A stretch of DNA of 64,000 nucleotides from Argopecten irradians (Eukaryota > Mollusca > Bivalvia > Pectinida > Pectinidae): contig NC_091134.1 in NCBI RefSeq assembly GCF_041381155.1, positions 39,267,338-39,331,337 on the forward strand. Reading direction: 5' to 3'. A model generated the notes under the pieces. It did not search any database. It saw only the letters and a list, made by a program, of their open reading frames with translations, and was not told the DNA's origin. Positions 24,931 through 36,633 of the stretch are shown here, one piece after another. Both the position numbers and the translations under genes were made by a program. The stretch's first letter is position 1, and each line of letters starts with the position of its first letter.

Positions 24931-27022
24931 GGACGTTGGGCTGCTGCAGTATATGATAAATATCAATTTAAAAAGGAAATAAACTCTTGTATAATAAGTT
25001 ATAGAATAAAAAAAATGGTTAGATAACATCGGAATGTGGGAAAACAAGAAGGTCGGCGTACCTATCGAACAAAGAAGAAATTTAAATATGTGTTCAGGTT
25101 GTATACTTCCGGATCGAATGACTTGTGGGGAACTTTTGTAATACCAGATTTTTTATCGATGCAACAAAAACATCCGGGTTCACTAATTCGACAGCTCTAC
25201 TTCCTGTGACAATGGTGCTAGTCGTTACAGCAAGATCGAAGCTGCGTCAAGGGTCACACATGCCGCACTGAAGATTCATTATTTCAAATTTGCCTTCATA
25301 ACGATTAACCGATTTCTTATTTTGAAACCAGCAGATTGATAACAGCTACGGGAATTATTTTGGAAATCGTATTTAAGAATTTCATCACCCATATTAAAAT
25401 GATTTTTATATGAAATAATTCATAGCTAATGGCTTCAAGTAATGCTTTCTCATTCAACGCTGGGTCCAGCTGCTCTTTACTTAACCAAAAACAGGCAAAT
25501 TGCAAACCAAAGTGAATTAACATAAAAGCCAGTTAAAACGAAAAAGGGAAAACGAAAGAAAAGATCTACAGAATTTTTATATCAATAACAAATGAAGCAA
25601 ATGCTAGCTTACCGGTACAAAAACAGTGTACATGTGGACGAGCTGTGACCTGTATCATATGGAACAACTTAAGTTTCGCAAGTTAGCAAAATGTTAGGCC
25701 TACAGTTGATGTATACGCGCCTTTACGTCCTTATTGATTTATATATTTAACTGACCGCATATATTCTCCTCGTAATCTAGAGAATATTGGTTAATATATT
25801 CTGTATAGAGTACAATGAATCAGCTGTTTATTGCTTAAAGTCACTGCGTACTAAAGGAATTACACTCGACCTGATATAGAAAACGAGTGGTGACGTCACA
25901 TGTTGTCGACATTATAGGGACTATCCCAGTGGGAGGATGAAGGTCACCCGATGTAAACAAACATAAACGCGTGATAAACTATACACTACTGTGTGTGTGT
26001 TTGTAATATTATCACCGTTAATGATTAAATCACGATACTGGAATTTCATTAATGGAATATTTTGTGTACTTTGTTTTAAAAACTCGTGAAGCATGTCTAT
26101 ATGCATGACGATCGATATTGGGATTTTTGTTATTACGATCTTGACAACTGCGAATACCATATAATATGGACATTTATACACATGGGTCTAATGTAATGTA
26201 AGTATACAATTAACTTTCCACATGCCTATACACATGTATTAATTTCATCAGTATGATAGCATTATCATAAATGTATAAAGAATATAGACATCGTACTTCG
26301 ACCACCAGATATGTACTTGTATCAAATGTACCCGATGAACCCGGAGCCTACGTCACAAACCATAAACAAGATCAGGGTCACAAATCGGAGGTATTTAAAG
26401 ATTCTACTCTATCAGATATTCGGCCTTGATACACGTATGTTTTCGTTTGCCCCGAGAAAGGACGCAATTGTGTGGGTGGGGTCACACCCACGTACCACGT
26501 GTAACCGGAGTCAATTGTTTTCTTTCAGATAATTTGGTAGCGGCTATACAAAAATAAGAGTCAAAAGATTAAGTATAATGTTGAATGAGATGCACTCAAC
26601 CTACAAATGGACATGTCAGTTCAAGGAAATTCGGTTCTGGTTATTCAACAATTTGATAATTCTATCGTTGCATTATAAAAAGCTTTAGAGTGCAGTTCAT
26701 CCTATGAAGTGTTTTTGTTATTGAATGGGCCTCAACTTTGTACCTATGTGTACCCCCCACACACGCTGATAACGAAGACTGACACTGAGCAGATACAGTG
26801 ACATCTAATCATGGTTTATATAATGTCTGAAGTCTCAGATCTTAAAGTAAATTATTTCAAACGAATCAGGTTCTCAAATATGCTAGTGCAGAAATAAGGG
26901 AGTGTTTCCTCCGAGAACCCAACGACCCTTTGTAAAAAGAGGATAACGTAAATAAATGAAAAGGTGAACAGGTATGTTCTAGGTGACCTTACCCCCGCAC
27001 GTAACTTTATGTCTACACCAAA
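24931..27022. other. Gene-free intergenic stretch
   Basis: No supported gene. A GTGTGTGTGT tract lies at about 25990, and CACGTG-type sites occur near 26494. No other structure stands out. Confidence 0.45.
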
Positions 27023-27155
27023 TGCTTGTGCCACAGGCACCTGGCTCTATAGAAATTTTTCTTTATACATATAAATATGTTAGTATTGTGTCATATTACA
27101 TATGTATGTAAAGAAAAATGCCGATAGAGCCAAGTGCCTGTGCTTGTGCTATAAT
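27023..27155. repeat. Long imperfect palindrome
   Basis: CACAGGCACCTGGCTCTATA and following bases pair with TAGAGCCAAGTGCCTGTG about 90 bp later. The stem extends through AAATTTTTCTTTATACATA and TATGTATGTAAAGAAAAAT with a few mismatches. It is probably a short fold-back MITE. Confidence 0.75.
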
Positions 27156-27404
27156 TCAAAGAACATTGGTTTCAAAATATGCTAATGAATAGTTAAGTCA
27201 ATCAACTAGAACCCTAAATCTCGCAACTCCCCTCTATTTTAATAGAATTACTAGGCTATGGTCAACCGAAATATCATTACACTAACATTGTGATATTCTC
27301 AAAGTTATGAGTCCAGTACCCTGGTATAATGATCTTGGACCAATTACCTGATATATCAATCCAGTCACCACGTAAGTTTAATGCAAATTGCACGACATCT
27401 CTAA

Positions 27405-27545
27405 ATTGCACCACAAATGGTAACTACTAAACAAGCACCACTTATGGCGCGGTTGGTTTATAAAACAGAAGAGGCATCACATATGGTGTGGTCGGGTTAC
27501 CGCTAAGCAAACACCATTTGTGGTGCGGTTGGTTTATAGGGCACT
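27405..27545. repeat. Degenerate repeats around CACCANNNATGGTG
   Basis: Three or four copies of a CACCAxxTATGGTG-like palindromic core occur, some followed by CGGTTGGTTTATA (27418, 27440, 27480, 27508 region). The spacing is irregular. Confidence 0.5.
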
Positions 27546-28784
27546 AAACACTAGGCAGATTCCAATAATGCAGTGCCACCAACGCGGTCACTTACAAATT
27601 AGTGCATGACGGTTATGGCACCAAACGGTTGTAGCAAATATCCCGATGAAACAATCTCACTTCTTCGGTCATAAACAAATGGTCCTTAAGATTATCCTGC
27701 CACTTTATGTTATTGCTGCTTCATATGCATGTACGAATCTTTGTTTTTGAATACCTTTTTACACTACTGTACACAAAGCGAGGTGCCTATAGAGTCATTT
27801 ACGTCCTTGGTAAATGCGTTTTACTTTTTTTTTAAACAGAAGTCATAATTTTGCGTTTTTGTCCAAATGTCACCTGTTTACTGCATATGAATTACTGCCA
27901 TAATAGATTTCAAACCACAATCACGATACCAGGCTAATTATCCTAGCCACTACCCGTGCCTCCGACAGTTGAGGTGGCGAGCTCTCATAGATAGAGGTGT
28001 CACTTTATCACTTACCAACCAAACGAGGCTAATTACATTTGGATTCTATGTACTTTTGTGGCTCCATATCGACAGTTTCTCAGTACAGACAGGGTAGGGG
28101 GTCACACTAATGACAACTCTGGACCACAGGGACTAGGCAAGCAGTCCTAACACGATTAATAGTTCTTCTTTTTATAGTTGGGGGTTGGTGACAAGTTCCT
28201 GTGATTAGGAAAAGCAATAGTCTGGAATAAGCATCTTGAAGAGAAGACAAATAATCGTTTTAGATTCTGCTTATATGATATCTAGGCAGATAATTCACTT
28301 CTATGTGCTAAGAACTTTGATTCTTCTAACGATGAACGAGTAAACAAGAAACATGATTACACATCAGAATCATAATTTCTTACATAATTTCTATTTTCAA
28401 AGTCTTAGGCCTTTGGTTTTGTAAAACAAAATCCGTGGTGTCAGAAGGGAGAGCACTCGAGTACAAGGTATTATGCAATGCCCATGGCATAGTTTTACTT
28501 GTAACGACAATTCACGAGGGCGCAATTTAAAATATAAAATCGTTCATTATTGCACTTTAAGTTTCCGATCCCATTTTTCCTGTACCCAAGAAGCATGCTT
28601 TTAATCTGAATTCCATATAGAATGAATGATACGCTCACAACGTCCTGAAAGCAACAAAGTATATTACGTTGTGTCAGATGAGGCTATCCATACACAAAAG
28701 GTCGTGTGCATTTTTCTACATAAAGGAAGAGCATGGTCGCCGATTTCAAAGTGTGAAACTGGGGACGAAGGGCTTGGTCAGGAT
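27546..28784. other. Gene-free stretch 3' of the 28785-36356 gene
   Basis: This should hold the 3' UTR of the minus-strand gene ending at 28785. No other exon or RNA gene is supported. An open frame continues past the proposed stop in another reading frame to about 28645, so a different 3' end cannot be excluded. Confidence 0.4.
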
Positions 28785-31700
28785 TCATGTGTGGAACTCT
28801 GGGCGAAGTAACACAGCTCCTACAGCACAAGATTTCGACAAGATCTTGAGTAGCAATCTTCTCCTTTCATCCTCACTAAAGATAGAAAAATAAACTGTCA
28901 GAAACTGGAACCATGTCGGAATGAATTCAATTGGCTCCTTGTGAATGAAATATTTTACATGCATGGGGATGTAGATAATATATGTTTAACTAACGCTGTG
29001 AGGTATAGTATAATTACTGGTCTTCATAACTGGAGTATCGAGGATGACAAATCGCTTGTGTAAACTTTTTCTGAGTTGTTTATAATATGTAGGAGAGTAA
29101 TAATTTGAAGTTAGGGATCAAAGGTCACATGATTATAAGAAGGCCAAAATTTTATCGCAAAAGCGTGTCATGAAATATTTCACAAAGGTCATGGCACATC
29201 ACACGAACAAAATTCAGCGAAACATCAGGGGCACAAAACAGGAATTTATTGGTACTGTACTTGTCATATTCAGGTATAATAAAAAGACCCGCTCTAGCTC
29301 ATAGAGATAGGAATACTGTATTAACTGTACTTAAAACACTACTACTTACTCTTGTATGGATTTGTCCACCGTTAACATTGTCCTCGAAGCTAGAAAGAAA
29401 AAGTCGCTAAATTACATGTACGAAAAGTGAGATTTTAATAAAATAGATATCTGTTGACAGATACGATGTTTGCACGACAGATTATAGACAGAAACTCGAA
29501 TTGATGCATATGATTTTGTCGCCTTGATTACTAATGATCGACAATCATCACTTGGTTCCATCAGACATTGATTGTCCAAGCCCTATATACAAATGTATTT
29601 TGATTTCATACAGACCGTCAGACAGATCCACATTGTTTATGATAGGAGACAAAGGACTGCCCGGTACTTCTTGACTGCTGGACAGTCGGGACGATTTTCG
29701 GACAGGCGATCCCAGTGATGGATCCAGTGATGGGTCCTTTTCTACTGGTGTCGACGACTGAAATATTATAATGATAATGCATTATTAATACTTTAGATAG
29801 CTCCACTAACAATATGTATTATAAAGCAAAATACAACTAATACTTGGAATAGGACATAGTTATTTTAGCTATTTTCTTCGGATTTATACAGAGGCATCTA
29901 ACGTATGGAATAAATACATTATTAGTTTAACATTATTATTAGAATAACAGTTGATTACTAGTGTTTAAAGATGCTCCACCGCTGACAAATGGCATTTTTT
30001 CGCTATCAAAAACAGGAGCAGACGAATTAGATTTTTTTTTCAGTTACAAAAGTTACTTACTTTACACCATTACAAGTTTGAGCTTCTAATTTTATTTCAA
30101 GACAAAAATATTGAAAATAATTAATTGTATCCCGAAAAAAATCCGTGGCACTATGTCCTATATGGAATGAAGTATTGATTGCGCATGCATCAAAAGCAAA
30201 ATAAATGATTTCATATTTATTTTTTGTGTTAATTTGACATATATATACACGATTAAACACCAATTATTGTTAGATTGATGAATATCATTCATGCTCTGTC
30301 GACGGTGGAGCATCTTTAACTGTGAACAGTCCGTAGAGAACCTTTAACTTTGGAGAAACTATGAGGCAGATACCTTGAAAGCTACTTAGACCAAGGTCGT
30401 GACGGAGACAAAATTGCAATACAGAAAATAGGCTGCTGATTTCGTTCTCGCGCTGTCACTCTTTGCTTGGCGCATTGTCGCTCTTCCATGTTGCACTGTT
30501 ACTCCTTCGCATGACGGGTTCGCCAATGCCACAGTGCGACATGGTCGAAATCAGCCACAATAGTCATGCATGTTCAAAACATGTTCTTTCGAAGCCAATC
30601 TTTCCCCACTCTCATGTAATAAATGAGTATTTTATGGAGTGGGCGAAGATGGGTTACGAAACGAACATGTTTTGAACAATGCAAGACTAAGAAATGGCTT
30701 TTTGTCAGACCCATGGATGATAAGGAGTTAATACAGAAGTTAAAAGAGCTGCAAAAGGCATACGCAATCCTGAGAAAAGAGTTAAAAAAGTTGAAAGAAA
30801 GTCTCACACAATTTAATAAATGAAAGGATCGATAGAAAGAGCAAAACGTGATTGGTATAGGGCACCACTGAGAAGATATCAGAATGACATTGCCGGGACT
30901 GTTTCATCAAGGAAATAGAGTAGTTACTTGATCTATGAGGTTAGAAACAAGACCAAAAAACGGACAACGATGCAAAGCCATTGATAAGACGTCAAGACAA
31001 TTAAACAGTAAACTACAAAATGACACCAGAATAGTTTGGATGTGACTATGAAATGACACCAGAAGAGATGTGTTGGTTGTGACTGTAAAATTGCACCAGA
31101 AGAGGTAGAATGTGACTATGAAATGACACCAGAAGAGGTGAGATGTGACAATAAATTGTCACCAGAAGAGATGGGATGTGACTATAAAATGTCACCAGAA
31201 GAGATGGAATAAAGTGTACATGTCGGAGACATCGTAATGCTTATCTCGTATATATTTGAAATCATTACAATGCAATAAAACATGCTCCATTGTGAGAGGA
31301 TAATCACATGCATGGCATGTAGGAGGATCATCCCCACTTAGGAATGTGTAAATGTGCGTCCAGTTCGGAGCCGAGAGAGAACAACTTCCTCTCTGCGGTC
31401 TCTCCGACTGAAACGTTTAGGATTAAGTGTAGGTTGTATTTTAAACAGTTTATTGTTTGTTTCGGAAGACCACCTTTGTTGCCAATGGTGTTTAATGGCT
31501 GACTGAATTGAAGGTTTGATGTCGGTGTAAGGTAGTTTCAAATCTGTTTGTGATAGGCGAAGTGCAGTCTTAGCTGCTTTATTGGCCTTTTCATTCCCAC
31601 TTATACCCACATGGCTGGGAATCCAGAGATAAGTAATTTGAGTTTTAGAAGATAATCGAAATGTTCAGATCAAAAGATGCCGCAACACTATCGCCATCTT

Positions 31701-34700
31701 TTGAGCCGTCAGTGTAGATCTGAACATGATCAGGGAAAGCCCTAATGCACTCCCGAAAGGAGGATTTGTGTTCTTCGGGTAATGCACTGGACTTTGCCCT
31801 CTCATGTAGAGATAAATTGATATCAGGTGTCTGAATGAGCCATTGTGGTACATCCGACACGGTGTACTCGTCAATGGTGTCGAAATTTGTATTTGATTCC
31901 TGCAAAATTTTGAAATTCTGATGCCAAATGTTGGTATGAGCTTTTGATTTTGTGTCAATATTTCTTGATGTTGTGGGTTAAACACAAGATTAAATGCAGG
32001 GTTTTCAGGATTAGATTTGAGTTGAGCAGCATACTGTAAGGATAATTTCTTTCGTCGATCGGCTCATTAGCTTCCACATGGAGACTCTTCACAGGTGTTG
32101 TTCGAAAAGCTCCAAGTGCAAGACGCAGTCCATAATTCTGGATTGGGTCAAGCATCTGTTGATAGGAGCTGCGAGCCGATCCATAGACAATCGAGCCGTA
32201 GTCAAGTTTTGATTTAATAAGTGAAGCATTTCACGGTCTGCAACCCAATCAGAATGGGAAAGAATACGTAGAATGTTCAGCGCCTTCGAGCACTTATCCT
32301 TCAGATGTTTGATATGTGGAACAAAGGGTAGTTTCGATTCAAATATTAGTCCAGGAAATTTATTTTGTTCAACAATCATTGTGTGGTTTTCGTTTTTGAC
32401 AGAAGTGCATGCAGACAATTTTTGGTCTTGAAAATTTAAAGCCATTTTCGTCAGCCCAATTTAGTAATTTGGCTTAACATTGTTGTAGTTGTCGTTCTAT
32501 AGTGTAGATCAAGAAATCATCAACAAATAGAGACCCTTCTGTAGATTAGCCAAGGCATTTGGTTATGCTGAACTCTGAATAAGTTGAACCCGTTCGAACT
32601 TTGAAATGCCTGTCAGATATGAAATTTGAAATAAACTTTGGCAAATCACTACGTATACCGATATCATGGAGATCGTTCATGATTCAATATTGCTAAGTTG
32701 TGTCGTATGCCTTTTCCAGGTCAAAGAATACGGCCACAAGATGTTCTTTCTTGGCAAAGGCTTCCCGTATAAATGTTTCTAGCCTAACTAAGTGATCTAC
32801 CGTTCCCCTGCGGTTTCTAAAGCCACTTTGCAAAGGACTTAAAATACCAAACTAATCTAGTATTTATCTTACGTTCTAGAGTTTTACAAATGCAGCTCGT
32901 CAATGAAATAGGACGATAGTTAGTAGCATCCTTCCCGGCTTCGGAAGGGGTATGATAGTACATGTAGATTCCTTCCAAGACTCGGGAATTTTGCCAGAAG
33001 AATAAACTTGGTTAAATATAGTTAAAAGACATTTTAGTGAAGAGCCTGGTAATTGTTTTAAAAACATATATGGAATTTCGTCTGGTCCAGCTGCCGAATC
33101 CTTTGATTTCTCGAATTTTTTGGAAGATTTTTGACGGATGAATTTTTAGCAAACTTTTTGGCAAAGGCGTGAGCTATTTCGGATTTTGAAGAAAATATTT
33201 TATTTCTGTTAATGAGGTGGGAGGATGGTGTTGTTTTTCTTTTCCCACTGATTTTATCAATCATTTCCAAAACTTCGAAGATGTATTTGAAATTTTTTTT
33301 TGACGTACTCTTTCCAAGTACTTTTCTTATCGGATATGACAGACCTTCGAGCTTTTGCTCTCCAAAATTTTAAAATTGTTATAGTTGAGACGGTTGCCGA
33401 AGCCAAGTACCGTTTTAGAGCTGCATTTCTACCAGATCTATTGATAAATGAATAATTTGATAGAAGGAACTTTGTAGGTTTTGGCACGGATTTTGGTATG
33501 GTTTTTGTAGCGATAGAAGCGGTTGCTTCTGTGAAAATTTTAATGGGTTCAAAAATGTATCCTCGATGAGCTCCTCTGCGCACAAGCTTTTAAATTGAAC
33601 CCAGTCTGCCTTATGTAGATTACAATGAGGAATCGGCTCTTCAAGTTTTGGTGACCCTATGTTTTTTAGTATAATTAGAAAGTGGTCGCTCCCACAAAGA
33701 GATGTGATTGTAAAATGACTCCAGACAGAGGAGGTGGGATGTGACCATAAAATAACGCCAGAAGAGGTGGGATGTAAGTATAAAATGGCGTTACCTGACT
33801 AGCGATGACAGCCGTGTTGACTATGTATCTGACGTGAGTCTGCTGCTCTGACATCAAACCGTGTAGGAAATTCCCCATTTCGTTTAGTTTACTGTCTATC
33901 TGTCCACGGAAGAACTTACCTGCAAAGTAATGAGTTTATAACCAGAGTAAACATTGTCAGCTGCATGTAATTTACTTAACAAGTTAAGAGAGGTTTTACT
34001 CAAGTCAATTGCAACCATCTGAGATACAAACGAGTAGTGTACTCACCGAAATGATATATGAGGTCATCAATTTTGTTGTTTCCGTGCTGACATATATCTG
34101 CTTCAGCATCTGACCAGTCGATAGGGAAATTGCTCCATGAACTACCGACCTGCTTGTAAAATTAATACACTTGCACAATTCATTGCCAATTGAATAACAA
34201 ACATTTCAACGATGCATGGAACGACACTCTCTAAAAGAATGGGGAAAAGTCCCTTGGTCTTGTTTACAGAATGTATTTTGAATTGTGTCAATAATGTCAA
34301 TTGTAAATGAAAATAATTTGGGGAAGTTCTATATATCATAGCTAATATTCATTATGAAACATAACATTTCTATTAGTTATTCACCCATCGTATTTCTGTT
34401 TTATGAGTTACATGTATACCTCGTTTTCTGTGGGGCAGCTGCTGCTGGTGCTGTGGCCAGAAAAACCCTGATCTCTCTCATTTTCGGATTCGTTTGAAAA
34501 TTGACCATGATCATGAGCAAAATGGTCCATTCCATAACTAGTTTGTGAGTTGCTAGCTTGAACCAGTCTGTCTGTCTGTTCAGATTCCATCCCTATAATG
34601 TTTTGTTTATCGGCACAGTTTTCTTCACTGTGATGGAGATTGGATACTCCATGACAACTAACGCCTGTTTCAAAATGACCAGTTGTCGTATTTCCGTATG

Positions 34701-36356
34701 CTCTCTTTGAACTAGCATTTCCTGGTAGTAGTTCTTGGGATTGTTCAAGCTATAAATAAACAAAATAAATATAATATACCCTTTTAATTGTGTAAAATCG
34801 GAAAGCAAATTAATAATGATAATGTACGACCATTACAGATCGATTTGCAAATAATATACGTAGTGATTTTAGATGGAGTCAAACGCTAGTGACCATGTAG
34901 AGCATCCCGCCACTGTTAAAAAGACAATGAACAGTGGATTACATATGCACCAAAACCACTGTTATATAATCTTTCTTAAAACAAAACGCGTGTGTCTGTG
35001 CATCATTTTCTGCCCCAGAGGTACCAGATTTCATTCCCGGTCTGGTTGAACATACTATAATGACAAGGATAACTGCGAATTAGTAAACTCACCAACGAAG
35101 ACAATTCATATACCATATTTCCCGTTGTTGTAAGAAGATAATTTTGTGGAATTCTTCTATTTTTGTCTGTAGAACCTGATGTGAAACCAGGATCTCGACT
35201 TCGACGTCTAACACGTGGATTGGAATGAGTATCTGGTGAAGTTACAGGTGGAGTGAAAACGGGACCATTCGGTTGAAATGCTTCAGATCCTAAACTGGCT
35301 TCTAACCCCATTTCATCTGATGGTATTTCTTGCAAGATGCTACAAGTTAATAAACAATTGTAATTTGCTATTTTAAGATTCTTAACTTATGTCATAAATC
35401 ATTTAATTCAATTTCGACAAATTAGGTAGGTCTATTAAAGATGCTCCACCGCCGACAGAGCATAAATGATATTTATTGTTTGAACAATAATTGGTGTTTA
35501 ATCATGTATATATGTGCCTAATTAACACAAAAAATAAAATAGAATAATGTATTTCACCTTTGGTGCATGCGCAATCATTACTTCATTCCATATAGGATAT
35601 AGTGCTACGGATTTTTTTCGGGATGCAATTAATTATTTTTCATATTTTTAAGTAAAATTAGAAGTTCAAACTTTTCAATGGTGGTAATGGTGTAAAGTAA
35701 GTAATTTTTTTAACTGAAGAAAACTACTAAATCGTCTGCTTTTTTTATAGTGAAAAAAAAAATTCGTCGGCGGTGGAGCATCTTTAAGTAATAAAACAGA
35801 ATTTAGTAAATATTTTGATGCCTAGTATGGACTAATCCTAAGGGTTCTGATGTTAATAATGGCGGTATCTCCTCTGTCTATAGCAAGGTCATTAGAATGT
35901 TCCGACTTCTCACCAGTAGACAGTAGTAACATCAGAACCCTTTTGATCAAGTATGGGCCATCCTCGATACTACAGTGGTCATTTACTGACGTTATACCCA
36001 CCCTGGAATATGTCATAGCAAAATTGAATGCAACAGAAACATGTACATGTAATTCATCCAAAAGAATCGAATAACCGTACGCTGCTAGGCCTACTGCTGC
36101 TGTTCTCTCTCTAGAGTCTCTCTCTGTAATCTTCTCAGAAAGACTCAGCATATCTGTTATTAGTCAGTGTTTTCTACTGAACTACATTCAGTCTTACTAT
36201 AAGAGAGTCCAGGGTGGATATAAGGTCAGCGTTAGTTACTCCTGGAGTATTTTCATTCGACTTAAGAGGATGAGTACGGGCATGATGAAGAGTTCGTGTA
36301 ACACTTTTCGTCCTTCTACTGTACCTTTTGATTTCTTTGTCATTTGCAATCGGCAT
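28785..36356 (-). CDS. Uncharacterised serine-rich protein, about 369 aa, eight exons
   Basis: I do not recognise the family. Exons, 5' to 3' on the minus strand: 36356-36325, 35339-35093, 34749-34420, 34149-34047, 33919-33795, 29757-29616, 29389-29350 and 28875-28785. All junctions keep phase and the sum is 1110 nt. The protein starts MPIANDKEIK. Residues about 10-200 are polar and probably disordered, with basic RVRRRSRD and a serine run SGHSTSSSC. Residues about 205-277 are the best candidate for a folded, perhaps helical or coiled-coil part (FPIDWSDAEADI, IDDLIYHFGKFFRGQIDSKL, SEQQTHVRYIVNTAVIASQ). A serine/proline stretch with VRKSSRLSSS follows, and the C-terminus is basic then hydrophobic (DERRRLLLKILSK). 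The last two exons are least certain because the exon 6 donor (GTCTGT) is weak and other frames stay open. It sits head-to-head with TEX11, which suggests shared expression. Intron 5 is about 4 kb and full of repeats. Confidence 0.7.
29027..29046. mobile_element. Solo end of M2 MITE family
   Basis: AACTGGAGTATCGAGGATG matches the right end of the M2 family (21757-21777). It lies in the last intron of the minus-strand gene, with no visible partner. Confidence 0.5.
29965..30319 (+). mobile_element. TTAA-flanked MITE, family M1 copy B
   Basis: Same orientation as copy A: it starts TTAAAGATGCTCCACCGCTG and ends CGGTGGAGCATCTTTAA. Length is 355 bp. It lies in intron 5 of the minus-strand gene. 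Confidence 0.85.
30320..31018. other. Intron 5 segment with no supported gene
   Basis: Short overlapping frames occur on both strands at 30463-30823. The phrase CATGTTTTGAACAATGCA at 30665 is the near inverse of TGCATGTTCAAAACATGTTC at about 30568, giving a palindrome of about 110 bp. No gene call is made. Confidence 0.4.
31019..31210. repeat. Minisatellite, about 33-35-bp unit, left part
   Basis: About five or six copies of GATGTGACTATGAAATGACA then CCAGAAGAGGT, with variants. The same unit reappears at 33702-33790 on the other side of the retrotransposon. Confidence 0.85.
31211..33699 (-). mobile_element. 5'-truncated non-LTR retrotransposon with RNase H (I/Nimb-like), decayed
   Basis: Read on the minus strand in N- to C-order, broken over several frames. 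The end of an APE-type endonuclease is GSDHFLIILK (about 33660-33690). Next comes a pre-RT region (33058-33583). Reverse transcriptase blocks follow: NYRPISLTSCICKTLERK (about 32870-32925), QSGFRNRRGTVDHLVRLETF (about 32775-32835), FFDLEKAYDTT (about 32695-32730) and a FVDD catalytic motif (about 32500-32525). Then come VEQNKFPGLIFESKLPFVPH, an RNase H start IYTDGSKDGD (about 31690-31720), GISGNEKANKAA (about 31570-31610) and a terminal CCHC-like CHACDYPLTMEHVLLHC (about 31265-31320). RT plus RNase H plus a terminal zinc knuckle fits the I superfamily. Multiple frameshifts and stops make it inactive, and most of the endonuclease and ORF1 is missing. It lies in intron 5 of the minus-strand gene, in the same direction. 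Confidence 0.9.
33702..33790. repeat. Minisatellite, about 33-bp unit, right part
   Basis: Two to three copies of GATGTGACCATAAAATAACG then CCAGAAGAGGTGG, the same family as 31019-31210. The right boundary merges into exon 5 of the minus-strand gene at 33795. Confidence 0.85.
35435..35787 (-). mobile_element. TTAA-flanked MITE, family M1 copy C
   Basis: 353 bp, inverted relative to copies A and B, with TTAAAGATGCTCCACCGCCG at the left and CGGCGGTGGAGCATCTTTAA at the right. The ends are well preserved, so this looks like one of the younger copies. It lies in intron 1 of the minus-strand gene. Confidence 0.85.
35959..36250. mobile_element. MITE, family M2
   Basis: The left end is CATCCTCGATACTACAGTGG and the right end is TTAGTTACTCCTGGAGTATT, with interior similarity to 21478-21777 (TCCAGGGTGGATATAAGGTC). 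It lies in intron 1 of the minus-strand gene, 75 bp from its first exon. Confidence 0.7.
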
Positions 36357-36633
36357 CGCTCCAAACGAAAGTTAAACGTGTGTTAAAACAGTAGCGTATG
36401 TGTTTAAACCATTTGGCGGCTTCAAACTTTTGTGAGGAAATGACAACTTGGCGTTAAAAAGGCGCTTGGAAAAGGATCGATATAGCTCCTTCAAAGCAAG
36501 CACACGAAAGACGTCGATGGAGTATTCATTGTGTACGCAGGCGCGGGAAAATGTAAACAGACGATTCCCAGTTGATTGAACATACCATACAACTTAGGTC
36601 TATTCCTACAGTATTCAGTTGTCATAGGGGACA
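36357..36633. promoter_or_regulatory. Shared 5' region between TEX11 and the minus-strand gene
   Basis: Only 277 bp separate the two divergent start codons, so this interval must hold both 5' UTRs and probably a bidirectional promoter. It is less AT-rich than its surroundings, with GGCGCTTGG and GCAGGCGCGGGAAAA. No clear TATA box is placed suitably for either gene. Confidence 0.55.

Noticed and set aside
24538..25026. 162-codon open frame as a candidate gene
   Set aside because: It runs through a decayed pearl-like remnant (the GACGG tract and CCGACCGATC phrase), has no domain, and shows no splice or promoter context.
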